A DNA stretch of 34,329 bases. Source: a virus. The translations under genes and the position numbers were made by a program. A model generated the notes under the pieces. That model had not been told where the DNA came from. It worked only from the letters and a program-made list of their open reading frames with translations, and did not search any database. Below are positions 6,672-12,575 of the stretch, piece by piece. Position 1 is the first letter of the stretch, and the number at the start of each line of letters is the position of its first letter. The stretch spans positions 1 through 34,329 of the IMG/VR virus record IMGVR_UViG_3300036985_001945. One strand, written 5' to 3'.

Positions 6672-7522
6672 TACTCGCTTGTTTTATAGTGTAATTTAAT
6701 TTCTGCACATAGGTTAATAATACTTTTAACTTGCTTTAAATCGGCTGGTAATGCCTTATAAATGTCAATCATTTGTTGTTCAGATGTTACATCACTTAAC
6801 AACGCTTCAGCATCTTTAATGCGTTCTTCTAAACTAGGCATAACCACACCTTGTTCACACCAATCTTTAATTAACTTACCAGTTTCTTCTGTAATTAAAA
6901 ATGGCATTTTACCCTCAAATAAATTAGTTCTATCTTTGCTAGGTGTAGCTAAATGAGTTTCTCTATCCAAGTTTAAAGATACGGTTAATTCGTATTCCCA
7001 TCCTTCACGCTGCACATCTTTCATTCCAACTTTATGAACTTTTTTACCTTCACCCATAACTGTTTCCATTTTAGATCGTGTGCAAGTAATAACGTGAGCT
7101 GGTGAATGCAATACAGCATTTACAAACTTATCGTGTCTAGGTGTTGATTTACTCCAAGCACTCCAAGTATTTCCTCTAAAATTAGTTTGAGCTAATAACT
7201 CATTTTCTTCTAATAAACAGTTCCACTCATGCGAACTACTATCAATAATAATAGCTTCCATTCCAGCATTAGTACAAGCTGTTAACGCTTGAATATACTT
7301 TTCGGGAGTGAATGGACTTTGTAAATCAATTACATTAAAATCCCCTAAATGAGAGTATAGAGATGCTGAACCGTTTTCTGTATCAATAACTGCTATTTTA
7401 CTCCAATCCCCTACTAAACCTTTTGCCATTAATAATGCTGACATTGTTTTACCTGCGCCACTTGGAGCTGATATGTTTAGTCTTAATTTTACTTGTTGCC
7501 TTTTGGCTTTCTTTAATTCCAT
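6671..7522 (-). CDS. Sak4-like RecA-fold ATPase (single-strand annealing/recombination)
   Basis: A 283-residue P-loop ATPase. The Walker A motif SAPSGAGKT lies at about residues 18-26. The Walker B strand is EAIIIDSSSHEW near residues 88-100. The short N-terminus and overall length match phage Sak4/AAA_24 proteins, which are RecA-core enzymes that work with SSB in annealing and recombination. An SSB gene lies 0.5 kb upstream in the same operon, the usual pairing. A helical tail (about 220-283) follows the core. The start at 7522 follows a short A/T-rich spacer, and the stop overlaps the next ATG (TAATG). Confidence 0.75.
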   Translation of the reverse strand: MELKKAKRQQVKLRLNISAPSGAGKTMSALLMAKGLVGDWSKIAVIDTENGSASLYSHLGDFNVIDLQSPFTPEKYIQALTACTNAGMEAIIIDSSSHEWNCLLEENELLAQTNFRGNTWSAWSKSTPRHDKFVNAVLHSPAHVITCTRSKMETVMGEGKKVHKVGMKDVQREGWEYELTVSLNLDRETHLATPSKDRTNLFEGKMPFLITEETGKLIKDWCEQGVVMPSLEERIKDAEALLSDVTSEQQMIDIYKALPADLKQVKSIINLCAEIKLHYKTSE

Positions 7523-7542
7523 GTTTTCTGTTTATTTAATTA

Positions 7543-7719
7543 TTAATCTTCTATTTCTATTTGTCCTTCGCCTTTGCAATTTAGACAAGCTATTTGATGT
7601 CTTCTATCATCATAACCTTCTTCTTCAAACCATACCCATCCGTCACCATCGCAAAACTCACATTCAGTATATTCTTTATCTTTACCAAATATAGGGGTGT
7701 TATAACTTATCTCATCCAT
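7543..7719 (-). CDS. Small DnaJ-type zinc-finger protein
   Basis: A 58-residue ORF with two CxxCxGxG motifs: CEFCDGDG at residues 20-27 and CLNCKGEG at residues 45-52. Two such motifs make one zinc site of the DnaJ cysteine-rich type. There is no J domain, so it is a free-standing zinc module. Its ATG overlaps the upstream stop (TAATG) and it ends 20 bases before the Sak4-like gene. It might bind unfolded protein or nucleic acid; the role is not known. Confidence 0.65.
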   Translation of the reverse strand: MDEISYNTPIFGKDKEYTECEFCDGDGWVWFEEEGYDDRRHQIACLNCKGEGQIEIED

Positions 7720-7886
7720 TATGCTAATGTTTTTATAAGTTTATGCAACTCGATTAATACTTCTGTTTTAGCGTGTTTACGAATAGTTTTTTCTAAACCG
7801 TCATAGGTTTTAGAATCTTCATCTGCTATTTGTTTATTAATGATTATCTCTAAATCAATTAATTTTTCTATTGCCAGTTCTTCCAT
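7719..7886 (-). CDS. Hypothetical small helical protein
   Basis: A 55-residue ORF (starts MEELAIEKLIDLEIIINK, ends LIELHKLIKTLA), predicted almost entirely helical and rich in Glu and Lys. It is the first gene downstream of the structured RNA and terminator at 7903-7942, only 16 bases after the hairpin. Its expression would therefore depend on read-through. The stop overlaps the next start (TAATG). Function unknown. Confidence 0.6.
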   Translation of the reverse strand: MEELAIEKLIDLEIIINKQIADEDSKTYDGLEKTIRKHAKTEVLIELHKLIKTLA

Positions 7887-7894
7887 GTTATTTA

Positions 7895-7942
7895 AAATAA
7901 GAAAGCCTATAAAAAATAGTGTGGGCTATTCCTTATAGGCTT
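7895..7942 (-). terminator. Hairpin terminator inside the early operon
   Basis: The stem AAGCCTATAA/TTATAGGCTT plus the inner stem AATAG/CTATT is followed on the minus strand by TCTTATTTT. It separates the SSB gene from the downstream half of the operon, so SSB and upstream genes may be made in excess over the downstream ones. Confidence 0.65.
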
Positions 7943-7992
7943 AATTCTTTAGTAGTTTAGCTTTTAACTTGGAACCCACATTCCCTAACTGA
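7895..7992 (-). ncRNA. Structured RNA with kissing loops, leader or small RNA
   Basis: On the minus strand a hairpin GGAA-TGTGGG-TTCC (7984-7971) is followed 28 nt later by a long hairpin with an outer 10-bp stem AAGCCTATAA/TTATAGGCTT (7942-7933/7912-7903). Inside it is a 5-bp stem AATAG/CTATT closing the loop CCCACA (7925-7920). The two six-base loops, TGTGGG and CCCACA, are fully complementary and could form a kissing complex. The last stem is followed by a T-rich tail. A promoter-like element at 7996-8003 lies just upstream. No ORF fits in the segment. It may be a short RNA of about 90 nt or an attenuating leader for the 7886 gene. Confidence 0.6.
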
Positions 7993-8024
7993 GTGTAAAA
8001 GTATTGTTTATTTCAATACCTAAA
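7991..8024 (-). promoter_or_regulatory. Promoter-like element with TTTTACACTC box
   Basis: On the minus strand TACTTTTA (8003-7996) resembles the -7 element TAnnTTTG, with a weak TTTA (8024-8021) at -33. The decamer TTTTACACTC (plus 7991-8000) is shared exactly with the promoter at 10342-10351, which supports a common regulatory role. A hairpin GTATTG/CAATAC overlaps the spacer. Confidence 0.45.
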
Positions 8025-8036
8025 TGTTAAATTATG

Positions 8037-8417
8037 TTAAAATGGTAAATCATTATTATCAGTAATTGAACTATTAAATTGTGGTGGAATATGACCGCCA
8101 CCGTTTACTACTTTGTTTTCAGTTGGTTCACTATTACCTTTAGATACCAACTCAATACGCCAAGCCTCCAAAGTGTTAAAATACTTTATTCCTTGCGGAC
8201 CAGACCACTCACGACCACGAAGATTGAAATGTACTTTAATTTCATCACCTTGATTAAATTTATCTAACTCACTACATTTATCTTGAGTAGTTTGAAAAGA
8301 TATGAATTGCGGGTACGGAGTGCTTAAATCCGTTGCTAGTACAAAATCACGTTTACTAAACTTATCGCTTACTTTTTGCGTGTGATACTTTACTTTTAGT
8401 TGTCCTGATACTTCCAT
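8037..8417 (-). CDS. ssb: Single-stranded DNA-binding protein (DUF3127 type)
   Basis: A 126-residue protein. Residues about 1-90 form an OB-fold of the DUF3127 family, a Bacteroidetes type of SSB. Visible signatures are KRDFVLATD, YPQFISFQTTQDKC, FNLRGREW and YFNTLEAWRIE. A flexible Gly/Asn-rich linker is followed by the acidic tip DNNDLPF, which resembles the C-terminal peptide by which SSBs recruit partners. It would coat single strands during phage replication and serve the Sak4-like protein. It is the last gene before an operon-internal terminator. Confidence 0.8.
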   Translation of the reverse strand: MEVSGQLKVKYHTQKVSDKFSKRDFVLATDLSTPYPQFISFQTTQDKCSELDKFNQGDEIKVHFNLRGREWSGPQGIKYFNTLEAWRIELVSKGNSEPTENKVVNGGGHIPPQFNSSITDNNDLPF

Positions 8418-8430
8418 TGTTTATTTGTTT

Positions 8431-8844
8431 TTAGTTGTTATTTTTATACTTTAATTCTCTTGCTATTTTAAACTTTTCTTTATGTAGTACCGTAAACTTA
8501 GGTCTTAACACATTATAACTATATCCTGTTAATGTACAAGCTACATTTAAATTACTGCCCAACTCTATAAATTTAGCAATCTTTTCTATAATATCATCCA
8601 TTTGTTCGGGATGTATTAAATATTGTTTATAGGCAGTATAGGCAGGTGTTACATACTTTACAATAGGTTTAAACTCAACCATATTAAAATGTAGAATCTC
8701 ATCTTCATCTTTGGGATTAATAAACTCTTTAGTAGAGTGTATAAAGTTAGTAAATAATTTACTGCTACTACCAAAATTATCAGAATAAATTAGATCATTC
8801 TCAATAGCTTGTATCTCGTTTAGTTTTGCGTTATTCCAGTTCAT
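8431..8844 (-). CDS. Hypothetical protein with possible C-terminal HTH
   Basis: A 137-residue protein, mostly helical. Residues about 88-125 (IELGSNLNVACTLTGYSYNVLRPKF) look like a helix-turn-helix, with a helix, a turn at the TGYS and a recognition-like helix. This suggests DNA binding, but the fit is loose. It sits between a small membrane protein and SSB in the early operon. No family recognised. Confidence 0.5.
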   Translation of the reverse strand: MNWNNAKLNEIQAIENDLIYSDNFGSSSKLFTNFIHSTKEFINPKDEDEILHFNMVEFKPIVKYVTPAYTAYKQYLIHPEQMDDIIEKIAKFIELGSNLNVACTLTGYSYNVLRPKFTVLHKEKFKIARELKYKNNN

Positions 8845-8845
8845 A

Positions 8846-9091
8846 TTATTTACTTTCTAAAAATTCAACATATAAGGCACGATTAAAAGAGCATCTAATA
8901 GTATCAACATCTTTTGTTAGCCACCACGCTTCGTTATTTAACATATCACGCATTACTACACGTTCAATTATAAACCTATTTTCATCTTCTTTAGCTTTCT
9001 TAATAGCCATTACACGTTTACGCTTTACATACTCTCTGTACATTACATAGCTAATCACTATCATAGCTATTAAAAATATTAATGGTATCAT
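8846..9091 (-). CDS. Small single-pass membrane protein
   Basis: An 81-residue protein with an N-terminal transmembrane helix (about residues 2-18, MIPLIFLIAMIVISYVMY), a strongly basic juxtamembrane stretch (RKRVMAIKKAK), and a soluble C-terminal part. The topology is most likely N-out, C-in. It starts one base after the stop of a 20-codon ORF and ends one base before the next start. Such early phage membrane proteins sometimes act in superinfection exclusion, but nothing in the sequence decides this. Confidence 0.55.
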   Translation of the reverse strand: MIPLIFLIAMIVISYVMYREYVKRKRVMAIKKAKEDENRFIIERVVMRDMLNNEAWWLTKDVDTIRCSFNRALYVEFLESK

Positions 9092-9092
9092 A

Positions 9093-9155
9093 TTACAAGT
9101 TGTTAAGGGTTTCTATTATTTGGGATGCTCTTAGTGTTTCTAATTCTTGTTTCAT
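9093..9155 (-). CDS. Possible 20-residue peptide
   Basis: ORF MKQELETLRASQIIETLNNL followed by TAA, ending one base before the ATG of the membrane-protein gene (TAATATG). The A-rich sequence upstream of its ATG resembles other starts in this operon. It fills the only larger gap between the coiled-coil and membrane genes. It may be a real micro-protein, or a leader whose translation couples to the next gene. Confidence 0.35.
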   Translation of the reverse strand: MKQELETLRASQIIETLNNL

Positions 9156-9176
9156 TTTGTTAGTTTTTTTAAATAA

Positions 9177-10244
9177 TTATAAATTATTAATTTGAGTTAA
9201 TGCCCAGTTTTTAAATCCATCGAACTTTTGTAAAATAACTTCGTTTAAAGCAGTTGAATCATTATCTTTTAAATCAGTAAAAGCTAAAGTTAAATCATTA
9301 ATTGTTTTAAGCATTTTAATTTTATCAGGTGCTTTAGCTGCTTTTTTCTCAGCTTCTAATTTAGCTTTATTTTCTGCTTCAATACGTTGTTTTTCTTTTA
9401 ACTCAGCATCCGCTTTAGCTTTTAATTCAGCAGCTAATCTATCCGCTTCTGCTTTTTGTTTAGCAATTATATCAGCTTGTTTTTTAGCTTCAATATCCGC
9501 TAATCTTTTTTGTTCTGCAAGTTCAGTATCCGCTTTATGTTTAGCGGCTTTAGCAACTTTAGCAGCTTCAATACGCTCTAATTCTAACTGTTTTTCTTTA
9601 GCTTCGTTTTCTTTTTTTAATCGTTCCATTTCTAAACGTTGATTTTCAGCATCAATAACTGCTTGTTTTTCACGTTCAATTCTTGCGTTTTCAATCTCTA
9701 ATTCCGCTTTAATTTTAGCTTCATAAGCTAATTTAGCACCGTTTAAAATAGATTCAAACATTGTAGAATCCATATTACCTAAATCCATTGCAGCATAATT
9801 TTCGCCATACTGTTTAATTAATTCTACACGCTCTAAACGAGTAGCTTCAATTTTAGCTTTGGCAACTATTTCACGTTGTTTTTCAACATTAGATAATTTT
9901 AACTCTAATAATTTAGATGTTTTTTCAACTATTCCAAAAGCATCATCTTCTAAACCATTAATTAAAACAGCTTCAGCTTTACTTTCTTTTTTCAACTTAT
10001 CAGCAGCCGTTCTATTTGGCACTAAACTTAATCGAATTTCACGAGCAATTTTCTCATCTAATTCACTTGGGTTTTCAAAGTTAATTTTTTTAGCTGATTC
10101 ATCCGCTTCACGAATTTTTAATAAAAACGGTACATACTTTAATGTGATTGTTTCGGCTTTTGATAATTCAATTCCCGATTCTTTTGCAATTGTAGCTAAC
10201 TCATTTGGTTGCTCAATAATTTGTAATTCATTATTTGTTTTCAT
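9177..10244 (-). CDS. Long coiled-coil early protein
   Basis: A 355-residue protein. The ATG at 10244 is preferred over an upstream GTG in frame. Residues about 1-80 are a globular helical region. About 80-310 form a long Ala/Glu/Lys-rich coiled coil with repeated KAxAE and EAxRLxxE patterns. The last 40 residues are a small helical cap. Proteins of this build often sit first in recombination operons of Bacteroidetes phages near SSB and Sak4 genes. It is the first gene behind the promoter at 10347-10378 and a structured leader of about 100 nt. Confidence 0.6.
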   Translation of the reverse strand: MKTNNELQIIEQPNELATIAKESGIELSKAETITLKYVPFLLKIREADESAKKINFENPSELDEKIAREIRLSLVPNRTAADKLKKESKAEAVLINGLEDDAFGIVEKTSKLLELKLSNVEKQREIVAKAKIEATRLERVELIKQYGENYAAMDLGNMDSTMFESILNGAKLAYEAKIKAELEIENARIEREKQAVIDAENQRLEMERLKKENEAKEKQLELERIEAAKVAKAAKHKADTELAEQKRLADIEAKKQADIIAKQKAEADRLAAELKAKADAELKEKQRIEAENKAKLEAEKKAAKAPDKIKMLKTINDLTLAFTDLKDNDSTALNEVILQKFDGFKNWALTQINNL

Positions 10245-10343
10245 AATAATAAGTTCCCTACTCACAAGGCAGTCCAGTTAGCTAAGTATTAGCAATAGGC
10301 AAGTTTTCAGGAATTTATTTAATTTCTTTTTTACTGGCTGCGA
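10245..10343 (-). promoter_or_regulatory. Structured 5' leader of the early operon
   Basis: The minus transcript would carry a long-range stem GCAGCCAGT (10341-10333) with ACTGG-A-CTGC (10278-10269), 9 bp with one bulged A. Within it is a perfect 5-bp hairpin GCTAA-TAC-TTAGC (10293-10281). The 3' strand of the long stem ends 24 bases before the start codon. The fold could control translation or transcript stability. It does not match a riboswitch class that I can recognise by eye. Confidence 0.45.
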
Positions 10344-10346
10344 GTG

Positions 10347-10378
10347 TAAAATTATACTATTAGTTTTAATCCACCAAA
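10347..10378 (-). promoter_or_regulatory. Promoter of the early minus operon
   Basis: On the minus strand TTTG (10378-10375), a 20-base spacer and TAATTTTA (10354-10347) match the Bacteroidetes promoter except for the last base of the -7 element. It is followed by ACACTC, giving the TTTTACACTC box shared with 7991-8000. It points into the long minus operon that includes SSB and the Sak4-like gene. Confidence 0.6.
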
Positions 10379-10420
10379 TAATATTTTGTTAAAAGTGATA
10401 AACTATTGAGTATCAATGCG

Positions 10421-10428
10421 TATATTTG
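10421..10428 (+). promoter_or_regulatory. TATATTTG -7 element directly upstream of a start codon
   Basis: A perfect TAnnTTTG lies three bases before the ATG at 10432. No good TTTG at -33 is seen. If used, transcription would start at or very near the start codon and give a leaderless mRNA. Confidence 0.4.
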
Positions 10429-10431
10429 AGC

Positions 10432-10704
10432 ATGGCTAATATAACAGAAGTAAACAAACTAATAGAAGAAACTTGTAATGAGTTAAAAGAATTATTAATT
10501 CAAAAGAATATAGACTATAACAATAGCTTACAAAACCCTATACAAGTGTTTAGTAAATCAGCTCCTATTGATGGCATATTGTCTAGGTTAGATGATAAGT
10601 TGAACCGTATCAAAAAGAAAGGTATTAACGATAAAACAGAAGATACTATTATGGATATTATGGGTTACTTAGTTCATCTGAAGATTGCGAAGAAGCTTTT
10701 ATAG
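10432..10704 (+). CDS. MazG-like / DUF1599 (Nmad1-like) protein
   Basis: A 90-residue helical protein starting at the ATG at 10432; a TTG six bases earlier is in frame but overlaps the promoter element. The pattern KNIDYNNSLQNP, then ILSRLDDKLNRIKK, then EDTIMDIMGYLVHLKIA resembles the DUF1599 family, small all-alpha proteins related to MazG nucleotide pyrophosphohydrolases and found in phages. The acidic residues (Glu, Asp) of the two helices could bind metal. Its 3' end overlaps the convergent gene 10658-10981 by 47 bases. Confidence 0.55.
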   Translation: MANITEVNKLIEETCNELKELLIQKNIDYNNSLQNPIQVFSKSAPIDGILSRLDDKLNRIKKKGINDKTEDTIMDIMGYLVHLKIAKKLL

Positions 10705-10981
10705 TTTCCAAATAAGCTAGGTAATTCTTATCAAACGTATCATATTTAAGAACAGCATAAACATAACTACCATCACTTAAATATACTTTAGTGCATTGCG
10801 TAGAATTGTTTTCATCATCTATTAATACATATTCTCTATAAGATGTTATCCATAAATCATCAGTAGATATGGTTAGTTTAAAGCTATGCCAGTAACTAAT
10901 TACTTTTATATTGATAGCACCATCAACATCGAATGATTGTGATTCGTGGGTGTCGTATATTTTAAACTCAAATAGATTCAT
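10658..10981 (-). CDS. Hypothetical protein
   Basis: A 107-residue protein with a largely beta-strand pattern (alternating hydrophobic residues from 3 to about 85) and a short polar, Ser-rich C-terminus. I do not recognise it. It starts four bases after the stop of the metallophosphoesterase gene and is likely co-transcribed with it. Its end overlaps the convergent DUF1599-like gene. Confidence 0.5.
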   Translation of the reverse strand: MNLFEFKIYDTHESQSFDVDGAINIKVISYWHSFKLTISTDDLWITSYREYVLIDDENNSTQCTKVYLSDGSYVYAVLKYDTFDKNYLAYLETIKASSQSSDELSNP

Positions 10982-10985
10982 AATA

Positions 10986-12062
10986 TTAAAATTTATGTGT
11001 AAACCTTGCTACTTGTCCGTATTTTGGATGGTGTAAATATGCTTCTATTGCTTTGCTTGCGTGTTGATAGCCGTTACGATGATGCCAGCTATCAGTACCC
11101 GATGGACTTCTACTGCTTTCAACCGTAATGCCAATATAATCTTTGCTAGTTTTGTGATGTACATGGTGCGTATAAATATATCTATGTTTAGTTTTAGCCC
11201 ATTCTAGTTTATACTCTTGTGCCATTAATAACGGTAAATCTGCATTCTTAGCACCATCCCCATGAGTTGAACCAATTAGGTTATCATAATAAACAAATGC
11301 TTTACGGTGTGCAATAGATGTATCAAAGGTTATATTTTTACTACTTTTAAACCAGGCGTTAATAGTTTGGGCTAAAAACCACCCACTCATATAATCGTGG
11401 TTAGATGAATTATGTATTATATGAACATCTGCAATAGTTACAAGTTTTTCAATTATATCAACATACAACTGTTTAGCTATTAAAAAGTTTTCAAACCACA
11501 TACCATCTGTATCTTGTGGCGTTCCTGATGTTGTTTGTCTTTTGGTATTATCAGTATGTAAAATATCATTCCCAATAATTAAAACTATCTTATCTATGTT
11601 AAATGATTTGCTACGTTCTAGTATTTTATCAATACCCTCATGCACTCGTTTAACTGCTATATTATTATTATAACTATCTCCAGTTTCATACTCACTAGCT
11701 AATTTACCAATGTGAATATCGGCAGGATCTAAAACTAAGCAATGGTTATCTTTAGTTTTTAATCGTTTAATTACTGGGTATTTTGGTGTATGTTTAGATA
11801 AATCTTTTAATAGATATTCTTTTAAATCTTCTATGCTTTTACCTTGTTGCTTAACAAACATTGAAAACACTTTAGACTTATACCAATAGTGTTTAACATC
11901 GTTTACATCAATACCAGCTTGTTGGCATTCCTTTTCTATTAGGTTTTTTTGCTCCCTAAAATTAAACAGTACTTGTTCTTCTTCATCTGTTAGCCTATAT
12001 CTAACATGATTATTTACTTGGGTAGTTCTAGTTACTTTTCCAGTACCGTTTAATTTAGCCAT
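10986..12062 (-). CDS. Metallophosphoesterase (SbcD/calcineurin-like)
   Basis: A 358-residue protein. Residues about 1-95 are a helical N-terminal region that may bind DNA. The phosphoesterase core follows, with the family motifs in order: DIHIGK (D-x-H), GNDILHTDN (GD-x-x-D/N-like), NSSNHD (GNHD-like), STHGDG and the distal HHVHH (G-H-x-H-like). These build a two-metal site for cutting phosphodiesters. The family includes phage nucleases. The ATG at 12062 is chosen over one at 12119 because a promoter -7 element (12079-12086) lies between them. It heads a two-gene minus unit, divergent from the replication genes. Confidence 0.7.
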   Translation of the reverse strand: MAKLNGTGKVTRTTQVNNHVRYRLTDEEEQVLFNFREQKNLIEKECQQAGIDVNDVKHYWYKSKVFSMFVKQQGKSIEDLKEYLLKDLSKHTPKYPVIKRLKTKDNHCLVLDPADIHIGKLASEYETGDSYNNNIAVKRVHEGIDKILERSKSFNIDKIVLIIGNDILHTDNTKRQTTSGTPQDTDGMWFENFLIAKQLYVDIIEKLVTIADVHIIHNSSNHDYMSGWFLAQTINAWFKSSKNITFDTSIAHRKAFVYYDNLIGSTHGDGAKNADLPLLMAQEYKLEWAKTKHRYIYTHHVHHKTSKDYIGITVESSRSPSGTDSWHHRNGYQHASKAIEAYLHHPKYGQVARFTHKF

Positions 12063-12078
12063 GCCTTTATAGTTTTTA

Positions 12079-12086
12079 CAAATATA
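12079..12086 (-). promoter_or_regulatory. TATATTTG -7 element of the metallophosphoesterase gene
   Basis: On the minus strand a perfect TATATTTG lies 16 bases before the ATG at 12062. No clear TTTG at -33. The element supports 12062 as the start, with a leader of only about ten bases. Confidence 0.45.
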
Positions 12087-12184
12087 GGGTATTTTTGTTA
12101 ATAAGATATTATTTAACAATATGGTAACAAAGTACGCAAGTACGAAATAAATACCCTATTACCCTACTATGTATATATTCATAT

Positions 12185-12224
12185 TGTGTGTGTGTAATAT
12201 ATATATATAATACACAAACACACA
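12185..12224. repeat. Imperfect inverted repeat around an AT tract
   Basis: TGTGTGTGTGTA (12185-12196) faces TACACAAACACACA (12211-12224) across an alternating AT tract. The arms pair along 12 positions with a two-base bulge. It could extrude as a cruciform or serve as a DNA-unwinding element. Confidence 0.5.
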
Positions 12225-12323
12225 TCATGAAAATAAAAAATAAATAGTTTGGGTAAATTTATCGTTTTACGGTTGTTGAATTAGTTAAATTATTTATTAT
12301 CAATTATTTACGTTTTTAAAAAG

Positions 12324-12387
12324 TGTACTATTTAAGTCGTTTTAACATTTAAATACCATAATCTAAACTTTTTTATGTACTATTTAA
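12324..12387. repeat. Pair of 12-bp direct repeats, possible operator
   Basis: TGTACTATTTAA occurs at 12324-12335 and 12376-12387, 52 bp apart start to start, close to five helical turns. Both copies lie just upstream of the promoter at 12404-12437, a place and spacing suited to a dimeric or looping regulator. Confidence 0.45.
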
Positions 12388-12403
12388 AAAATATTTTATC
12401 ATT

Positions 12404-12437
12404 TTTGTGTTTCGTATTAAAATATTTAGTATATTTG
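12404..12437 (+). promoter_or_regulatory. Bacteroidetes-type promoter of the replication module
   Basis: TTTG (12404-12407), a 22-base spacer and TATATTTG (12430-12437). The expected start near 12442 coincides with the first base of the hairpin that opens the structured RNA at 12441, so promoter and RNA structure fit together. Confidence 0.6.
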
Positions 12438-12440
12438 CAT

Positions 12441-12562
12441 TATCAGATTAACGGACTGATATAAAATAGCTCAATAAAACATTAGGAAGTCCTAATGATT
12501 AAGTGAAAGGTGTTGAGCCCTTTCTTGCTTCGTAAGCAAACTTAATCATTAGGACTTTTTTT
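12441..12562 (+). ncRNA. Highly structured RNA: three-way junction, pseudoknot, terminator
   Basis: About 120 nt from the expected transcription start to a T run. P1: TATCAG/CTGATA (12441-12446/12456-12461). P2: an 18-bp perfect stem (12487-12504/12540-12557). P2 directly encloses P3 GAAAGG/CCTTTC (12505-12510/12519-12524) and P4 TTGCTT-CGT-AAGCAA (12525-12539), with no unpaired base at the junction. The P3 loop TTGAGC (12513-12518) is complementary to GCTCAA (12469-12474), a pseudoknot. An alternative hairpin CATTAGG-AAGT-CCTAATG (12480-12497) competes with the base of P2. Seven Ts (12556-12562) follow P2, so P2 can terminate transcription. It is either a switch ahead of the GIY-YIG gene or a free RNA. 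Confidence 0.75.
12540..12562 (+). terminator. Terminator / attenuator ahead of the replication genes
   Basis: The 3' strand of the 18-bp stem (partner 12487-12504) runs directly into TTTTTTT. If P2 forms, transcription should stop 13 bases before the GIY-YIG start at 12576; the competing hairpin at 12480-12497 would break the lower half of the stem and allow read-through. Confidence 0.65.
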
Positions 12563-12575
12563 ATTTATAAAAATT

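Larger units (their letters stand above)
12120..12403. other. Divergent intergenic control region, possible replication origin
   Basis: This extremely AT-rich stretch without genes separates the minus unit (start 12062) from the plus replication module. It holds an imperfect inverted repeat around an (AT)n tract (12185-12224), a 12-bp direct repeat (12324-12335 and 12376-12387), and a short repeat AGTACG-like at about 12132-12146. An easily melted repeat-rich region next to primase and helicase genes is where an origin is expected. This is inference from position and composition only. Confidence 0.35.

Noticed and set aside
12063-12119. 19 extra N-terminal residues for the metallophosphoesterase
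   Set aside because: A TATATTTG promoter element lies within that stretch, and the shorter start gives a conventional soluble N-terminus.
12487-12557. Retron-like or CRISPR-like RNA, suggested by long inverted repeats and nested hairpins
   Set aside because: No reverse transcriptase or cas gene is present and there is no repeat-spacer array; the poly-T end and competing hairpins fit an attenuator or small RNA better.
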